64,000 bases of DNA from Betaproteobacteria bacterium (GTDB lineage Bacteria > Pseudomonadota > Gammaproteobacteria > Burkholderiales > WYBJ01), in assembly GCA_009377585.1 (NCBI GenBank), contig WHTS01000013.1:23455-87454 (forward strand), given 5' to 3'. Shown here one piece after another: positions 36,186-44,108 of the stretch. The number at the start of each line of letters is the position of its first letter. Position 1 is the first letter of the stretch. Made by a program: the position numbers and the translations under genes. The notes beneath the pieces are model-generated. The model searched no databases, was not told the origin of the DNA, and was given only the letters and a program-made list of their open reading frames with translations.

Positions 36186-37628
36186 ATGCCGGAGTTCGAT
36201 GCGCTTCTTTTGGCCCGCATCCAGTTCGCGTTCACGATCTCGTTCCACATCATTTTTCCGGCGCTGACGATCGGGCTGGCGAGCTACCTAGCCGTGCTCG
36301 AAGGCCGCTGGCTCGTCACGAAGAACGAGGTCTACCGCGACCTCTATCACTTCTGGCTCAAGATCTTCGCCGTGGCGTTCGGCATGGGGGTCGTGTCGGG
36401 CATCGTGATGGCATACCAGTTCGGCACCAACTGGAGCGAATTCTCGCGCGTCGCCGGCGGCATCGTCGGGCCGCTGCTCGCATACGAAGTGCTGACGGCA
36501 TTCTTTCTCGAAGCGGGATTTCTCGGTGTGATGCTGTTCGGCTGGAACCGGGTCGGTCCGGGGCTGCACTTTCTGGCGACCGTCATGGTGGCGCTGGGAT
36601 CGGTCGTGTCCGCGTTCTGGATCCTCGCCTCGAACAGCTGGATGCACACGCCGCAGGGCCACGCGATCGTCGACGGCGTGGTCGTTCCGGTCGACTGGCT
36701 GCAAGTGATCTTCAATCCTTCGTTCCCGTTCCGGTTCACGCACATGGTGACCGCGGCCTATCTCGCCACGGCGCTCGTCGTCGGCGCAGCCGCGGCCTGG
36801 CACCTGCTCAGAGGCGACGACACCGCGCCGGTGCGAAAGATGTTCTCCATGGCGATGTGGATGATCTTCTGCACCGCCCCCATTCAGGCTGTGATCGGCG
36901 ACTTCCACGGCCTCAACACGCTCGAGCATCAGCCGGCCAAGCTCGCGGCGATCGAGGGCCACTGGCAGAACCGGCCCGGGGAAGGGGTGCCGCTCATCCT
37001 CGTCGGCTGGCCGGACATGGCGCGCGAGCAGACACGCTTCGCGCTGGAGGTACCCAATCTGGGAAGTCTCATCCTCACGCACACCTGGGACGGACAATTC
37101 CCCGGGCTGAAGGAATTTCCCCCCGAGGATCGTCCCAACTCGACCATCGTGTTCTGGACCTTCCGCGTGATGGTCGGGCTGGGGGTGCTCATGATCACGC
37201 TCGGCCTGTGGAGCGTTTGCCTCCGCCGGGGCGGGCGGCTGTATCGCTCACGCGCGTTCCTGCGCTTTGCGACATGGATGGGAAGCGCCGGGCTCGTCGC
37301 CATCCTCGCCGGCTGGTTCACCACCGAGATCGGGCGCCAGCCGTGGCTGGTGTACGGCATGATGCGCACGGCCCAGGGTGTATCGGCACACGGCGCCGGT
37401 CAGGTCGGCCTGACGCTCGCCTTGTTCGTCATCGTTTATTTCGTCGTGTTTGGCGCCGGGACGATCTACGCGCTCCGGCTCATCCGGCATGGGCCTAAAT
37501 TGCACGAGGGCGAGACGCCGGTACTGGGCGGGCCGGGCCAGCCGCGTCAGGCCATGCGGCCGCTCTCAGCGGCCGCTGCAGACCCCGATGCGCCATCGTC
37601 GCGCGATCCCGGCATGGAGACTACGTGA
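36186..37628 (+). CDS. cydA: Cytochrome bd ubiquinol oxidase subunit I, CIO type
   Basis: The ATG at 36186 gives 480 residues and nine TMs. Heme ligands are recognisable: His21 in TISFHIIFP (high-spin heme), His in FRFTHMVTAAY and Met in VYGMMRTAQG (heme b558). FGMGVVSGIVMAYQFGTNW, FGWNRVGPGLHF and SNSWMHTPQGH are strong family marks. The quinol loop is short (no long Q-loop insert), as in cyanide-insensitive oxidases. It oxidises quinol and reduces oxygen to water at the inner membrane. Its stop overlaps the cydB start by one base (TGATG). Confidence 0.96.
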   Translation: MPEFDALLLARIQFAFTISFHIIFPALTIGLASYLAVLEGRWLVTKNEVYRDLYHFWLKIFAVAFGMGVVSGIVMAYQFGTNWSEFSRVAGGIVGPLLAYEVLTAFFLEAGFLGVMLFGWNRVGPGLHFLATVMVALGSVVSAFWILASNSWMHTPQGHAIVDGVVVPVDWLQVIFNPSFPFRFTHMVTAAYLATALVVGAAAAWHLLRGDDTAPVRKMFSMAMWMIFCTAPIQAVIGDFHGLNTLEHQPAKLAAIEGHWQNRPGEGVPLILVGWPDMAREQTRFALEVPNLGSLILTHTWDGQFPGLKEFPPEDRPNSTIVFWTFRVMVGLGVLMITLGLWSVCLRRGGRLYRSRAFLRFATWMGSAGLVAILAGWFTTEIGRQPWLVYGMMRTAQGVSAHGAGQVGLTLALFVIVYFVVFGAGTIYALRLIRHGPKLHEGETPVLGGPGQPRQAMRPLSAAAADPDAPSSRDPGMETT

Positions 37629-38632
37629 TGGACCTGCTGCCGCTGCTGTGGGCGATCGTCATCCTGTTCGGCATCATGATGTACGTCGTCATGGACGGTT
37701 TCGATCTCGGTATCGGAATCCTCTTTCCGTTCTTCCCGGAGAAGGCGGATCGCGACGTGATGATGAATACGGTTGCGCCGATCTGGGACGGTAACGAGAC
37801 CTGGCTCGTGCTCGGCGGCGCGGGCCTGCTCGCAGCCTTCCCGCTCGCGTACTCGGTGATCCTGAGCGCGTTCTATCTGCCGCTCATCCTCATGCTGATC
37901 GGATTGATCTTCCGCGGCGTGGCGTTCGAGTTCCGCTTCAAGGCCCGGCCCGGCCGGCGGCGCGCATGGGACAAGTCGTTCGCCGCCGGCTCGTTCGTCG
38001 CCGCCTTCTTCCAGGGCGTCACGCTGGGCGGCTTCGTGCAGGGCGTGCCGGTGCGCGACAACGCCTATGCCGGCGGGGCGTTCGACTGGATCACGCCTTT
38101 CGCGGTGTTCAGCGGATTCGGCCTGTGCGTGGCGTACGCGCTGCTGGGCGCGACCTGGCTCGTGATGAAGACCGAAGGGCCGCTGCAGGCGCAGATGCGA
38201 TCGATCGCGCGCTATCTCGTTTGGGCGCTGCTCGCGTTCATCGGCGGCATCAGCATCTGGACCCCGCTCATCGAGGCATCGATCGCCCAGCGCTGGTTCG
38301 CCTTTCCCAACCTGTTGTGGCTCTCGCCCGTGCCGCTGCTGGTGGCGGCGACGACCTGGCTGCTGCTGCGCGAGCTGCGGCGCGACGCGCACGCCAGCCC
38401 GTTCGTGCTCACGCTCGGCATGATCTTTCTCGGCTACCTCGGGCTCGGCATCAGCATCTGGCCGAACGTGATTCCCTACCAGGTCTCGATCTGGGATGCG
38501 GCCGGGCCGCGGCTCAGCATGGGCTTCGCCCTGATCGGCACCTTGTTCATCGTTCCGATCATCCTCTTCTACACCGCCTGGAGTTATTGGGTGTTCCGCG
38601 GCAAGGTGCGCCCCGGCGAGGGCTATCACTAA
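37628..38632 (+). CDS. cydB: Cytochrome bd ubiquinol oxidase subunit II
   Basis: The product has 334 residues and eight TMs. MDGFDLGIGILFPFFP, APIWDGNETWLVLGGAGLLAAFP, FRGVAFEFRFKA and GFVQGVPV are CydB signatures. It pairs with CydA in the membrane. ATG at 37628; a GTG codon immediately upstream is in frame but unlikely to be used. It is followed at once by a palindromic element and a one-TM small protein. Confidence 0.96.
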   Translation: MDLLPLLWAIVILFGIMMYVVMDGFDLGIGILFPFFPEKADRDVMMNTVAPIWDGNETWLVLGGAGLLAAFPLAYSVILSAFYLPLILMLIGLIFRGVAFEFRFKARPGRRRAWDKSFAAGSFVAAFFQGVTLGGFVQGVPVRDNAYAGGAFDWITPFAVFSGFGLCVAYALLGATWLVMKTEGPLQAQMRSIARYLVWALLAFIGGISIWTPLIEASIAQRWFAFPNLLWLSPVPLLVAATTWLLLRELRRDAHASPFVLTLGMIFLGYLGLGISIWPNVIPYQVSIWDAAGPRLSMGFALIGTLFIVPIILFYTAWSYWVFRGKVRPGEGYH

Positions 38633-38641
38633 ATGGTCACT

Positions 38642-38696
38642 AAATGGGGACGCACACAATTTCTTGCGATGCGAAAAAAAGTGTGCGTCCCCATTT
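38642..38696. repeat. Long hairpin element between cydB and the small subunit
   Basis: Perfect 16-bp arms AAATGGGGACGCACAC (38642-38657) and its complement (38681-38696) flank a 23-base loop. It begins 10 bp after the cydB stop. Similar AAATGGGGACG-type palindromes occur in proteobacteria near REP-associated (Y1) transposases; I see no such transposase here. The right arm is inside the small-subunit frame. Confidence 0.9.
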
Positions 38697-38818
38697 CCCC
38701 GATCTGGCGGCAACGCGTCGCCTGGCTCGTCGGGCTGTGGCTCGCCGGGGTGGCAGTGCTCGGCCTGATCGCCTTGCTGCTGCGGATTGTCATGCGCCTT
38801 GCCGGGCTGTCTTCCTGA
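38669..38818 (+). CDS. DUF2474/CydX-like small single-TM subunit of the bd oxidase
   Basis: From the ATG at 38669 the product is 49 residues: MRKKVCVPIS, then WRQRVAWLVGLWLAGVAV, ALLLRIVMRLAGL. One TM with a conserved W-x-GLWLAG character and the position right after cydAB match the DUF2474 family that accompanies CIO-type oxidases. An upstream in-frame ATG at 38633 would give 61 residues. The ATG codon and first ~9 codons are supplied by the hairpin element. The 3' end overlaps the convergent TetR gene by 29 bp. Confidence 0.75.
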   Translation: MRKKVCVPISPIWRQRVAWLVGLWLAGVAVLGLIALLLRIVMRLAGLSS

Positions 38819-39467
38819 GCGCCGAAGCCGCGCGCTTGTCCGGCCGAGCCGCGGCGCGGCGCCCTTTAACGTGCGCGGCGATGAGCAGCCGCGCCGCCCT
38901 GCGCATGCCGAGTTGGCCGTGCTCGTCGAGCAGCCACAGGCGCAGCAGCCCGGCCAGGAACACGAGCGTATCGAGCGCAGCGAGCCGAGGCCTCAAGCCG
39001 TTCAAGCCCGCACCCTGGCGCTGGGCCTGGCGGTAAACGCGCGTGAGCGCATTGCACAGCCTGCGGTTCTTGCGCACGTATTCTTCCAGCTCGGAGGCGA
39101 GCTCGCCGACGTACTCGCAGCGAAACGACATGACCGCGAATACCAGGCGCGTGTGCTCGTCCTTCGCCACGGCATCGAGCAGGTCGCGCAGGAACCGATC
39201 GATCCGCTCGAGCGGCTCGGCGGCGGCAGCGTCGAGCAGGGTGAAATCGCTCTGATCGACCAGCGGCAGGGAGACATCTTCGCGGATCGCGCGCAGCAGT
39301 GCCTGCTTGCCGGAGAAATGCCAGTAGATCGCGCCGCGCGTTACGCGGGCCGCGCGCGCCACCTGCTCCAGCGTCGTGCGCGCGATGCCGCGCCGGTGAA
39401 AGGTGCGCAGCGCCGCCTGCATGATCCGGCGGCGGGTCTGCTCCGCCTCTTCCTTGGTTCGACGCAT
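38790..39467 (-). CDS. TetR-family repressor (AcrR/TtgR-like)
   Basis: The product has 225 residues. The N-terminal HTH is typical: RRRIMQAALRTFHRRGIARTTLEQVARAARVTRGAIYWHFSGKQALLRAI. The C-terminal helical ligand-binding domain has FLRDLLDAVAKDEHTRLVFAVM and LLRLWLLDEHGQLGM, as in regulators of RND pumps. It is divergent from RND operon 2, with an operator-like palindrome over that operon's promoter, so it most likely represses the pump and itself and releases on binding a hydrophobic ligand. Confidence 0.93.
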   Translation of the reverse strand: MRRTKEEAEQTRRRIMQAALRTFHRRGIARTTLEQVARAARVTRGAIYWHFSGKQALLRAIREDVSLPLVDQSDFTLLDAAAAEPLERIDRFLRDLLDAVAKDEHTRLVFAVMSFRCEYVGELASELEEYVRKNRRLCNALTRVYRQAQRQGAGLNGLRPRLAALDTLVFLAGLLRLWLLDEHGQLGMRRAARLLIAAHVKGRRAAARPDKRAASALRKTARQGA

Positions 39468-39495
39468 GCTGCTGGTGATCCTGTACCGATGGAAA

Positions 39496-39523
39496 TTTAC
39501 CTACATTCGAGATTGTATATAAT
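39496..39523 (+). promoter_or_regulatory. Promoter of RND operon 2 overlapped by a TetR operator
   Basis: -35 TTTACC (39496-39501), 16-bp spacer, -10 TATAAT (39518-39523). An imperfect palindrome TACCTACATT-cgag-ATTGTATATA (39498-39521; 7 of 10 positions pair) covers the spacer and both boxes. It resembles AcrR/TtgR operators (TACATACATT...AATGTATGTA). The gene start is 35 bp downstream. Confidence 0.7.
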
Positions 39524-39557
39524 GCCCCGCTTGTCGGTCCATACCCACCTTTCAACG

Positions 39558-40766
39558 ATGAAGCATCGCGAGTCCCGCTGCATGCATGCCGTTACGACCC
39601 CAACCCGCTTGCTGGCAGCCTGCGCCTTGGCTTTCGCGCTCGCCGGCTGCCAGAAGGAGCAGGAACCTGCTGCCGCCAACGCGGCCGCGGCCAATTCGCC
39701 GCCGCTGCAGGTGTCGGTGAAGCGGGTCGAGCGCGGGCGCGTGCCGATCGCCCTGGAAGCGGTCGGCCAGGCCGAGGGCTCGCGCGAGGTCGAGATTCGC
39801 GCGCGCGTCGCTGGCATCCTGGAAAAGCGCCTCTACGCCGAAGGCCAGCCGGTGAAAGCGGGGCAGACGCTGTTCGTCATCGATCGCGCGCAATACGAGA
39901 TCGCGCTCGCACAGGCGCAAGCGGCCCTAGCGCTCGAGCGCGCGCGGCAGGAGCAGGCCCGGCGCGAGGCGGATCGTCTGAAGTCGCTTGCCGACAATCG
40001 CGCCATCAGCCAGCGCGAGTACGACGACGCGGTGTCGACCCTCAAGCAATCCACCGCCGCGATCGAAGGCGCGCAGGCCCGCATCGCCGAGGTCAAGCTC
40101 AATCTTTCCTATACCAACGTGACCGCACCGATCCGCGGCATCACCAACCGCGCGGTGCGCTCCGAAGGCAGTCTCGTGGCGGCGAATACCGATCTGCTCA
40201 CCACCATCACCCAGGTCGATCCGATCTGGGTGCGATTCTCGTTGGCGGCAGCCGACTTCGAGCGCATCCGCGGCCACCAACGGCGCGCGCAGGTGCACCT
40301 GCTCGATCGGCAAGGCGCGGTGGTCGCCAGCAACGGACGGCTCAATTTTGCCGCCTCCAGCGTCGATCCCAAGCTCGGCACGGTGCAACTGCGCGCGGAA
40401 TTCCGCAATGCCGACCGGCGCTGGCTGCCCGGCCAGTTCGTCCCGGTGCGGATCCTCGCAGGCGAGCAGGAAGCGTTTCTCGTACCGCAGGCCGCGGTGG
40501 TGCAAAACGAGCAGACGAAGATGGTCTGGGTGATCGGCCCTGAAGGCAAGGCGACAACCAAACCGATCGACACCGGCAACTGGCTCGGCGCCGACTGGAT
40601 CGTGACCGGGGGTCTTGAGCCCGGCGATGCCGTCATCGTCGACAATCTGATCAAACTGCGCCCGGGAATACCGGTCCAGGCACGCGCCGCCGATGCAACC
40701 GCGCCGGCCGGCGCACCGGCTGCAACGCCTGCCGAAAAATCGTCCGAAGGCGCGGGCGCGCGCTAG
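39558..40766 (+). CDS. RND efflux periplasmic adaptor, lipoprotein
   Basis: The product has 402 residues (ATG 39558; ATG 39582 also possible) with lipobox LAFALAGC. Biotinyl-lipoyl halves (VGQAEGSREVEIRARVAGILEKRLYAEG, VTAPIRGITNRAVRSEGSLV), an alpha-hairpin (about 115-180) and barrel domain (LLTTITQVDPIWVRFSL, LPGQFVPVRILAG) make it an AcrA/MexA-type adaptor. It is most similar in order and motifs to the adaptor at 26497-27825. First gene of RND operon 2, under the TetR-type operator. Confidence 0.94.
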   Translation: MKHRESRCMHAVTTPTRLLAACALAFALAGCQKEQEPAAANAAAANSPPLQVSVKRVERGRVPIALEAVGQAEGSREVEIRARVAGILEKRLYAEGQPVKAGQTLFVIDRAQYEIALAQAQAALALERARQEQARREADRLKSLADNRAISQREYDDAVSTLKQSTAAIEGAQARIAEVKLNLSYTNVTAPIRGITNRAVRSEGSLVAANTDLLTTITQVDPIWVRFSLAAADFERIRGHQRRAQVHLLDRQGAVVASNGRLNFAASSVDPKLGTVQLRAEFRNADRRWLPGQFVPVRILAGEQEAFLVPQAAVVQNEQTKMVWVIGPEGKATTKPIDTGNWLGADWIVTGGLEPGDAVIVDNLIKLRPGIPVQARAADATAPAGAPAATPAEKSSEGAGAR

Positions 40767-40797
40767 CGAGCTTCCGCAAAATGACTGGCCGCTCGCT

Positions 40798-40914
40798 CCC
40801 TCACTTGCAGTGCGCGCATCGGCATGCAGGCCGATGCCGTTCGGCCGGCGCGGACCATGGTCCGCGAATTCCCGGCCTCACCCCCCAACCCCTCTCCCGA
40901 AGGGAGAGGGGAGC
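40798..40914. repeat. Second copy of the 117-bp dispersed repeat, inside RND operon 2
   Basis: Same 117-bp element as 29309-29425, here between the adaptor stop (40766) and pump start (40968). The central palindrome reads GCGGACCATGGTCCGC, two compensating changes from the other copy, so both arms changed together. The CTCTCCCGAAGGGAGAG hairpin ends the element. Confidence 0.9.
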
Positions 40915-40967
40915 GTATTGCGGAAAGCGGCGTGTCAGCCACTTTCCGGATCGTCAATAGGACGCTC

Positions 40968-43900
40968 ATGGGCAATTTCTCGCGCTTCTTCATCGAGCGG
41001 CCGATCTTCGCCAGCGTCATCGCGATCATCATTACGCTCGCGGGCGTGGTTGCGTCGCAGGTGCTTCCGGTCGCGCAGTATCCCGAGATCGCACCACCCA
41101 CCGTCACCATCAGCGCCACGTATCCCGGCGCGAGCGCCGAGACGCTCGCCAAGACCGTCGCCGCGCCCATCGAGGAGCAGCTTTCGGGTGTGGAAAACAT
41201 GGTCTACTTTACCTCGAGCGCCGCGGCCGATGGCACCATCAGCATCACTGCGACCTTCGAGGTCGGCACCGATGTCGACAAGGCGGTGTTCCAGCTGAAC
41301 AACCGCGTCGAAGTGGCGCTGCCCCGTCTGCCCGAGGAAGTGCGCCGCAACGGCGTAGTCGTGCGCAAGCGCTCGAACGACATCCTGCTCGTGGTAGGGA
41401 TGCTCTCGCCCAGCGGGGAGCGAGAAGCGGTCTATCTCGCCGATTATGCCACCGTCAACCTCATCGACGAGCTCAAACGCGTTCCCGGCGTGGGCGATGT
41501 GAACCTGTTCGGCTCCGGCTACGCGATGCGCATCTGGCTGCAGCCCGACAGAATGGCGCGCCTCGGCGTCACGCCGACCGACATCGCCAATGCCATCCGC
41601 GCCCAGAATCAGCAGTACGCCGCCGGCACGATCGGCGCCGAGCCCGCGCCGCCGGGCCAGGCGATCACGTATACCGTCACGGCGCGTGGCCGCCTGGTGC
41701 GGGCGGAAGAGTTCGCCAACATCGTGGTGCGCGCCGGAGGTCCCGCCGGCGTGCTGCGCATCAAGGATGTCGCACGCGTCGAGCTCGGCGCACGGACTTA
41801 CGATACCGCCACCACCGTCGACGGCAAGCCGGCGGCGGGCATGGCGGTATACCTGCAGACGGGTGCGAATGCGCTCGAGGTCTCCGCCGCGGTCAAGGCG
41901 CGCATGCGCGAGCTCAGTACTGCATTCCCGACAGGCGTCGACTATCTCATTCCGTTCGACACCACGCGCGTGGTCGAGGCGTCCATCAACGAGGTGGTCG
42001 TGACGCTGGCCGAGGCGGCCGTCCTGGTGCTGCTGGTAGTCTTCATCTTCCTGCAGAGCTGGCGCGCGACCCTCATCCCGATGATCGCGGTTCCGGTATC
42101 GCTCATCGGCACCTTCGCCGGGCTGTACATGCTCGGCTTTTCGATCAATACGCTGACGCTGTTCGCGATGGTCCTCGCCGTCGGGATCGTGGTCGATGAC
42201 GCCATCGTGGTGCTGGAGAACGTCGAGCGGCTCATGCGCGAGCAGCAGATGCCGGCCAAGCGTGCTGCAATAGAATCCATGCACGAAGTATCGGGTGCGG
42301 TGCTCGCCATCGTGCTCGTGCTCGCCGCGGTGTTCATCCCGGTGGCGTTTCTCGGCGGCATTGCCGGTCAGCTGTACAAGCAGTTTGCCGTGACCGTCGC
42401 GATCGCGGTGGGACTTTCGGGCCTGACAGCGCTCACCCTCACCCCGGCGCTGTGCGCGCTGCTGCTCAAGGCGGGACACCACGAATCGCGTCTGTTCCAC
42501 CCGTTCAACGCGGGTTTCGCCAAGCTGACGGCGCTCTTTCTCTGGTTCGTGAACGCCGCGCTGCGGCACCGCCTGCTGGCCGGGCTCGCTTTCGCGGGTT
42601 TCGTGGCGGCGGCTGTGCTGCTCTTCGCGCGCGTTCCGGGAAGCTTCGTTCCGCCCGAGGATCAGGGCTACCTGATCAGCGCAATCAATCTTCCCGACGG
42701 CGCAACCTTGCAGCGCACGGCGGCGACCGGCGCGCGGCTGCAGCAGGAGCTTGCCAAGGAGCCGGCGGTCGATCACATCTTCGTCGTGCCGGGACGCGGC
42801 TTCATCGGCGGAGGCAACAAACCGAACACGGGCACGAGCTTCATCCTGCTCAAGGACTGGGACGAGCGCGAGAAGACCGCGCCGCAGCTCGCCGCCGATA
42901 TCACGCAGATGGGACGCACATTCTCCGATGGCATGGTGCTCGGCTTCAATCCGCCGGCGATCCGGGGTCTGGGCACGGCCGGCGGGCTCGAGCTCTATGT
43001 GCAGTCGCGCGCAGGATCGGACGCGCGCGCACTTGCGCAGGTCGTGCAATCGTTCACCGCAGCGCTCTCCGAGCACCCGCAGCTGCAGAACATCAATACG
43101 TTCTATCGCCCCAGCGTGCCGCAGTTGCTCGTCGAGGTGAATCTCGAACAGGCGATGGCGCTCGGCGTTCCGGTGAACGACGTGTTCGATGCGCTTACCA
43201 GCACGATGGGCACGCTGTACGTGAACGATTTCAACATGTCCGGGCGCACGTACCGGGTGCAGTTGCAGGCCGATGCCCCGTATCGCGCGCAGCCCGACGA
43301 TCTCGGCCGCGTCCACGTCCGATCGGAAACGACCGGGGAGATGATTCCGTTGAAGGCCTTTCTGCATACGACCGACGTCGTCGGCCCCGAGCAGGTCGAG
43401 CGCTACAACGGCTTCCTGGCGGCCAAGGTGCTCGGCGCGGGAAAGCCGGGCGTGAGCTCCGGCGAGGCGATCGCGGCCGTGGAGCAAGTGGCGGCGCAAG
43501 TGCTGCCCGCCGGTTACACGATGGAATGGACCGCGCAGGCCTACCAGGAAAAGCGCACGGGCGCGGCATCGATCTTTGCCTTCGGCTTTGCCATCGTCAT
43601 GGTGTACCTCATCCTCGCGGCACTGTACGAGCGCTGGCGGCTGCCGGCGGCGGTGGTGCTCGCCGTTCCGTTCGCCGTCCTGGGTGCGCTCTCGCTGGTC
43701 TGGCTGCGCGGCATGGAGAACGACATCTATTTCCAGATCGGCCTGGTGGTGCTGATCGGGCTGGCGGCGAAGAACGCCATCCTGATCGTGGAATTCGCGC
43801 AGCAGGGGCTGCTCGCCGGCATGGCGCCCGTCGAGGCCGCCGTGCAGGCTGCGCGGCTGCGCTTCCGGCCGATCGTGATGACCTCGATCGCATTCGTCTT

Positions 43901-44108
43901 CGGCGTGCTGCCGCTTGCGATCGCCAGCGGCGCCGGCGCGGCGGCGCGCCGCTCGATGGGCACCGGCGTCGTCGGCGGCATGCTGGTCGCAACCTTCGTC
44001 GCGACCATCTTCGTGCCGCTTTTCTTCACCGTGTTCGCGCGCCGGCGCAAGATGGGCGAAGCGCCGGACAGCGAGTCCGCGCCGCAGGCGCTGCAGGAGC
44101 CGCGATGA
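40968..44108 (+). CDS. RND multidrug efflux pump (AcrB/MexB family)
   Basis: The product has 1046 residues and is full length. N-terminal FFIERPIFASVIAIIITLAG, TISATYPGASAETLAKTVAAPIEEQL and RPDRMARLGVTPTDIANAIRAQN are typical of hydrophobe/amphiphile pumps. TM4 keeps the proton-relay pair in GIVVDDAIVVLENVER, and TM10 has the Lys in AAKNAILIVEFA. The trimer sits in the inner membrane and drives export by proton antiport. Its stop overlaps the outer-membrane channel ATG (ATGA). This intact copy is the reference for the deletion in the pump at 23946. Confidence 0.96.
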   Translation: MGNFSRFFIERPIFASVIAIIITLAGVVASQVLPVAQYPEIAPPTVTISATYPGASAETLAKTVAAPIEEQLSGVENMVYFTSSAAADGTISITATFEVGTDVDKAVFQLNNRVEVALPRLPEEVRRNGVVVRKRSNDILLVVGMLSPSGEREAVYLADYATVNLIDELKRVPGVGDVNLFGSGYAMRIWLQPDRMARLGVTPTDIANAIRAQNQQYAAGTIGAEPAPPGQAITYTVTARGRLVRAEEFANIVVRAGGPAGVLRIKDVARVELGARTYDTATTVDGKPAAGMAVYLQTGANALEVSAAVKARMRELSTAFPTGVDYLIPFDTTRVVEASINEVVVTLAEAAVLVLLVVFIFLQSWRATLIPMIAVPVSLIGTFAGLYMLGFSINTLTLFAMVLAVGIVVDDAIVVLENVERLMREQQMPAKRAAIESMHEVSGAVLAIVLVLAAVFIPVAFLGGIAGQLYKQFAVTVAIAVGLSGLTALTLTPALCALLLKAGHHESRLFHPFNAGFAKLTALFLWFVNAALRHRLLAGLAFAGFVAAAVLLFARVPGSFVPPEDQGYLISAINLPDGATLQRTAATGARLQQELAKEPAVDHIFVVPGRGFIGGGNKPNTGTSFILLKDWDEREKTAPQLAADITQMGRTFSDGMVLGFNPPAIRGLGTAGGLELYVQSRAGSDARALAQVVQSFTAALSEHPQLQNINTFYRPSVPQLLVEVNLEQAMALGVPVNDVFDALTSTMGTLYVNDFNMSGRTYRVQLQADAPYRAQPDDLGRVHVRSETTGEMIPLKAFLHTTDVVGPEQVERYNGFLAAKVLGAGKPGVSSGEAIAAVEQVAAQVLPAGYTMEWTAQAYQEKRTGAASIFAFGFAIVMVYLILAALYERWRLPAAVVLAVPFAVLGALSLVWLRGMENDIYFQIGLVVLIGLAAKNAILIVEFAQQGLLAGMAPVEAAVQAARLRFRPIVMTSIAFVFGVLPLAIASGAGAAARRSMGTGVVGGMLVATFVATIFVPLFFTVFARRRKMGEAPDSESAPQALQEPR

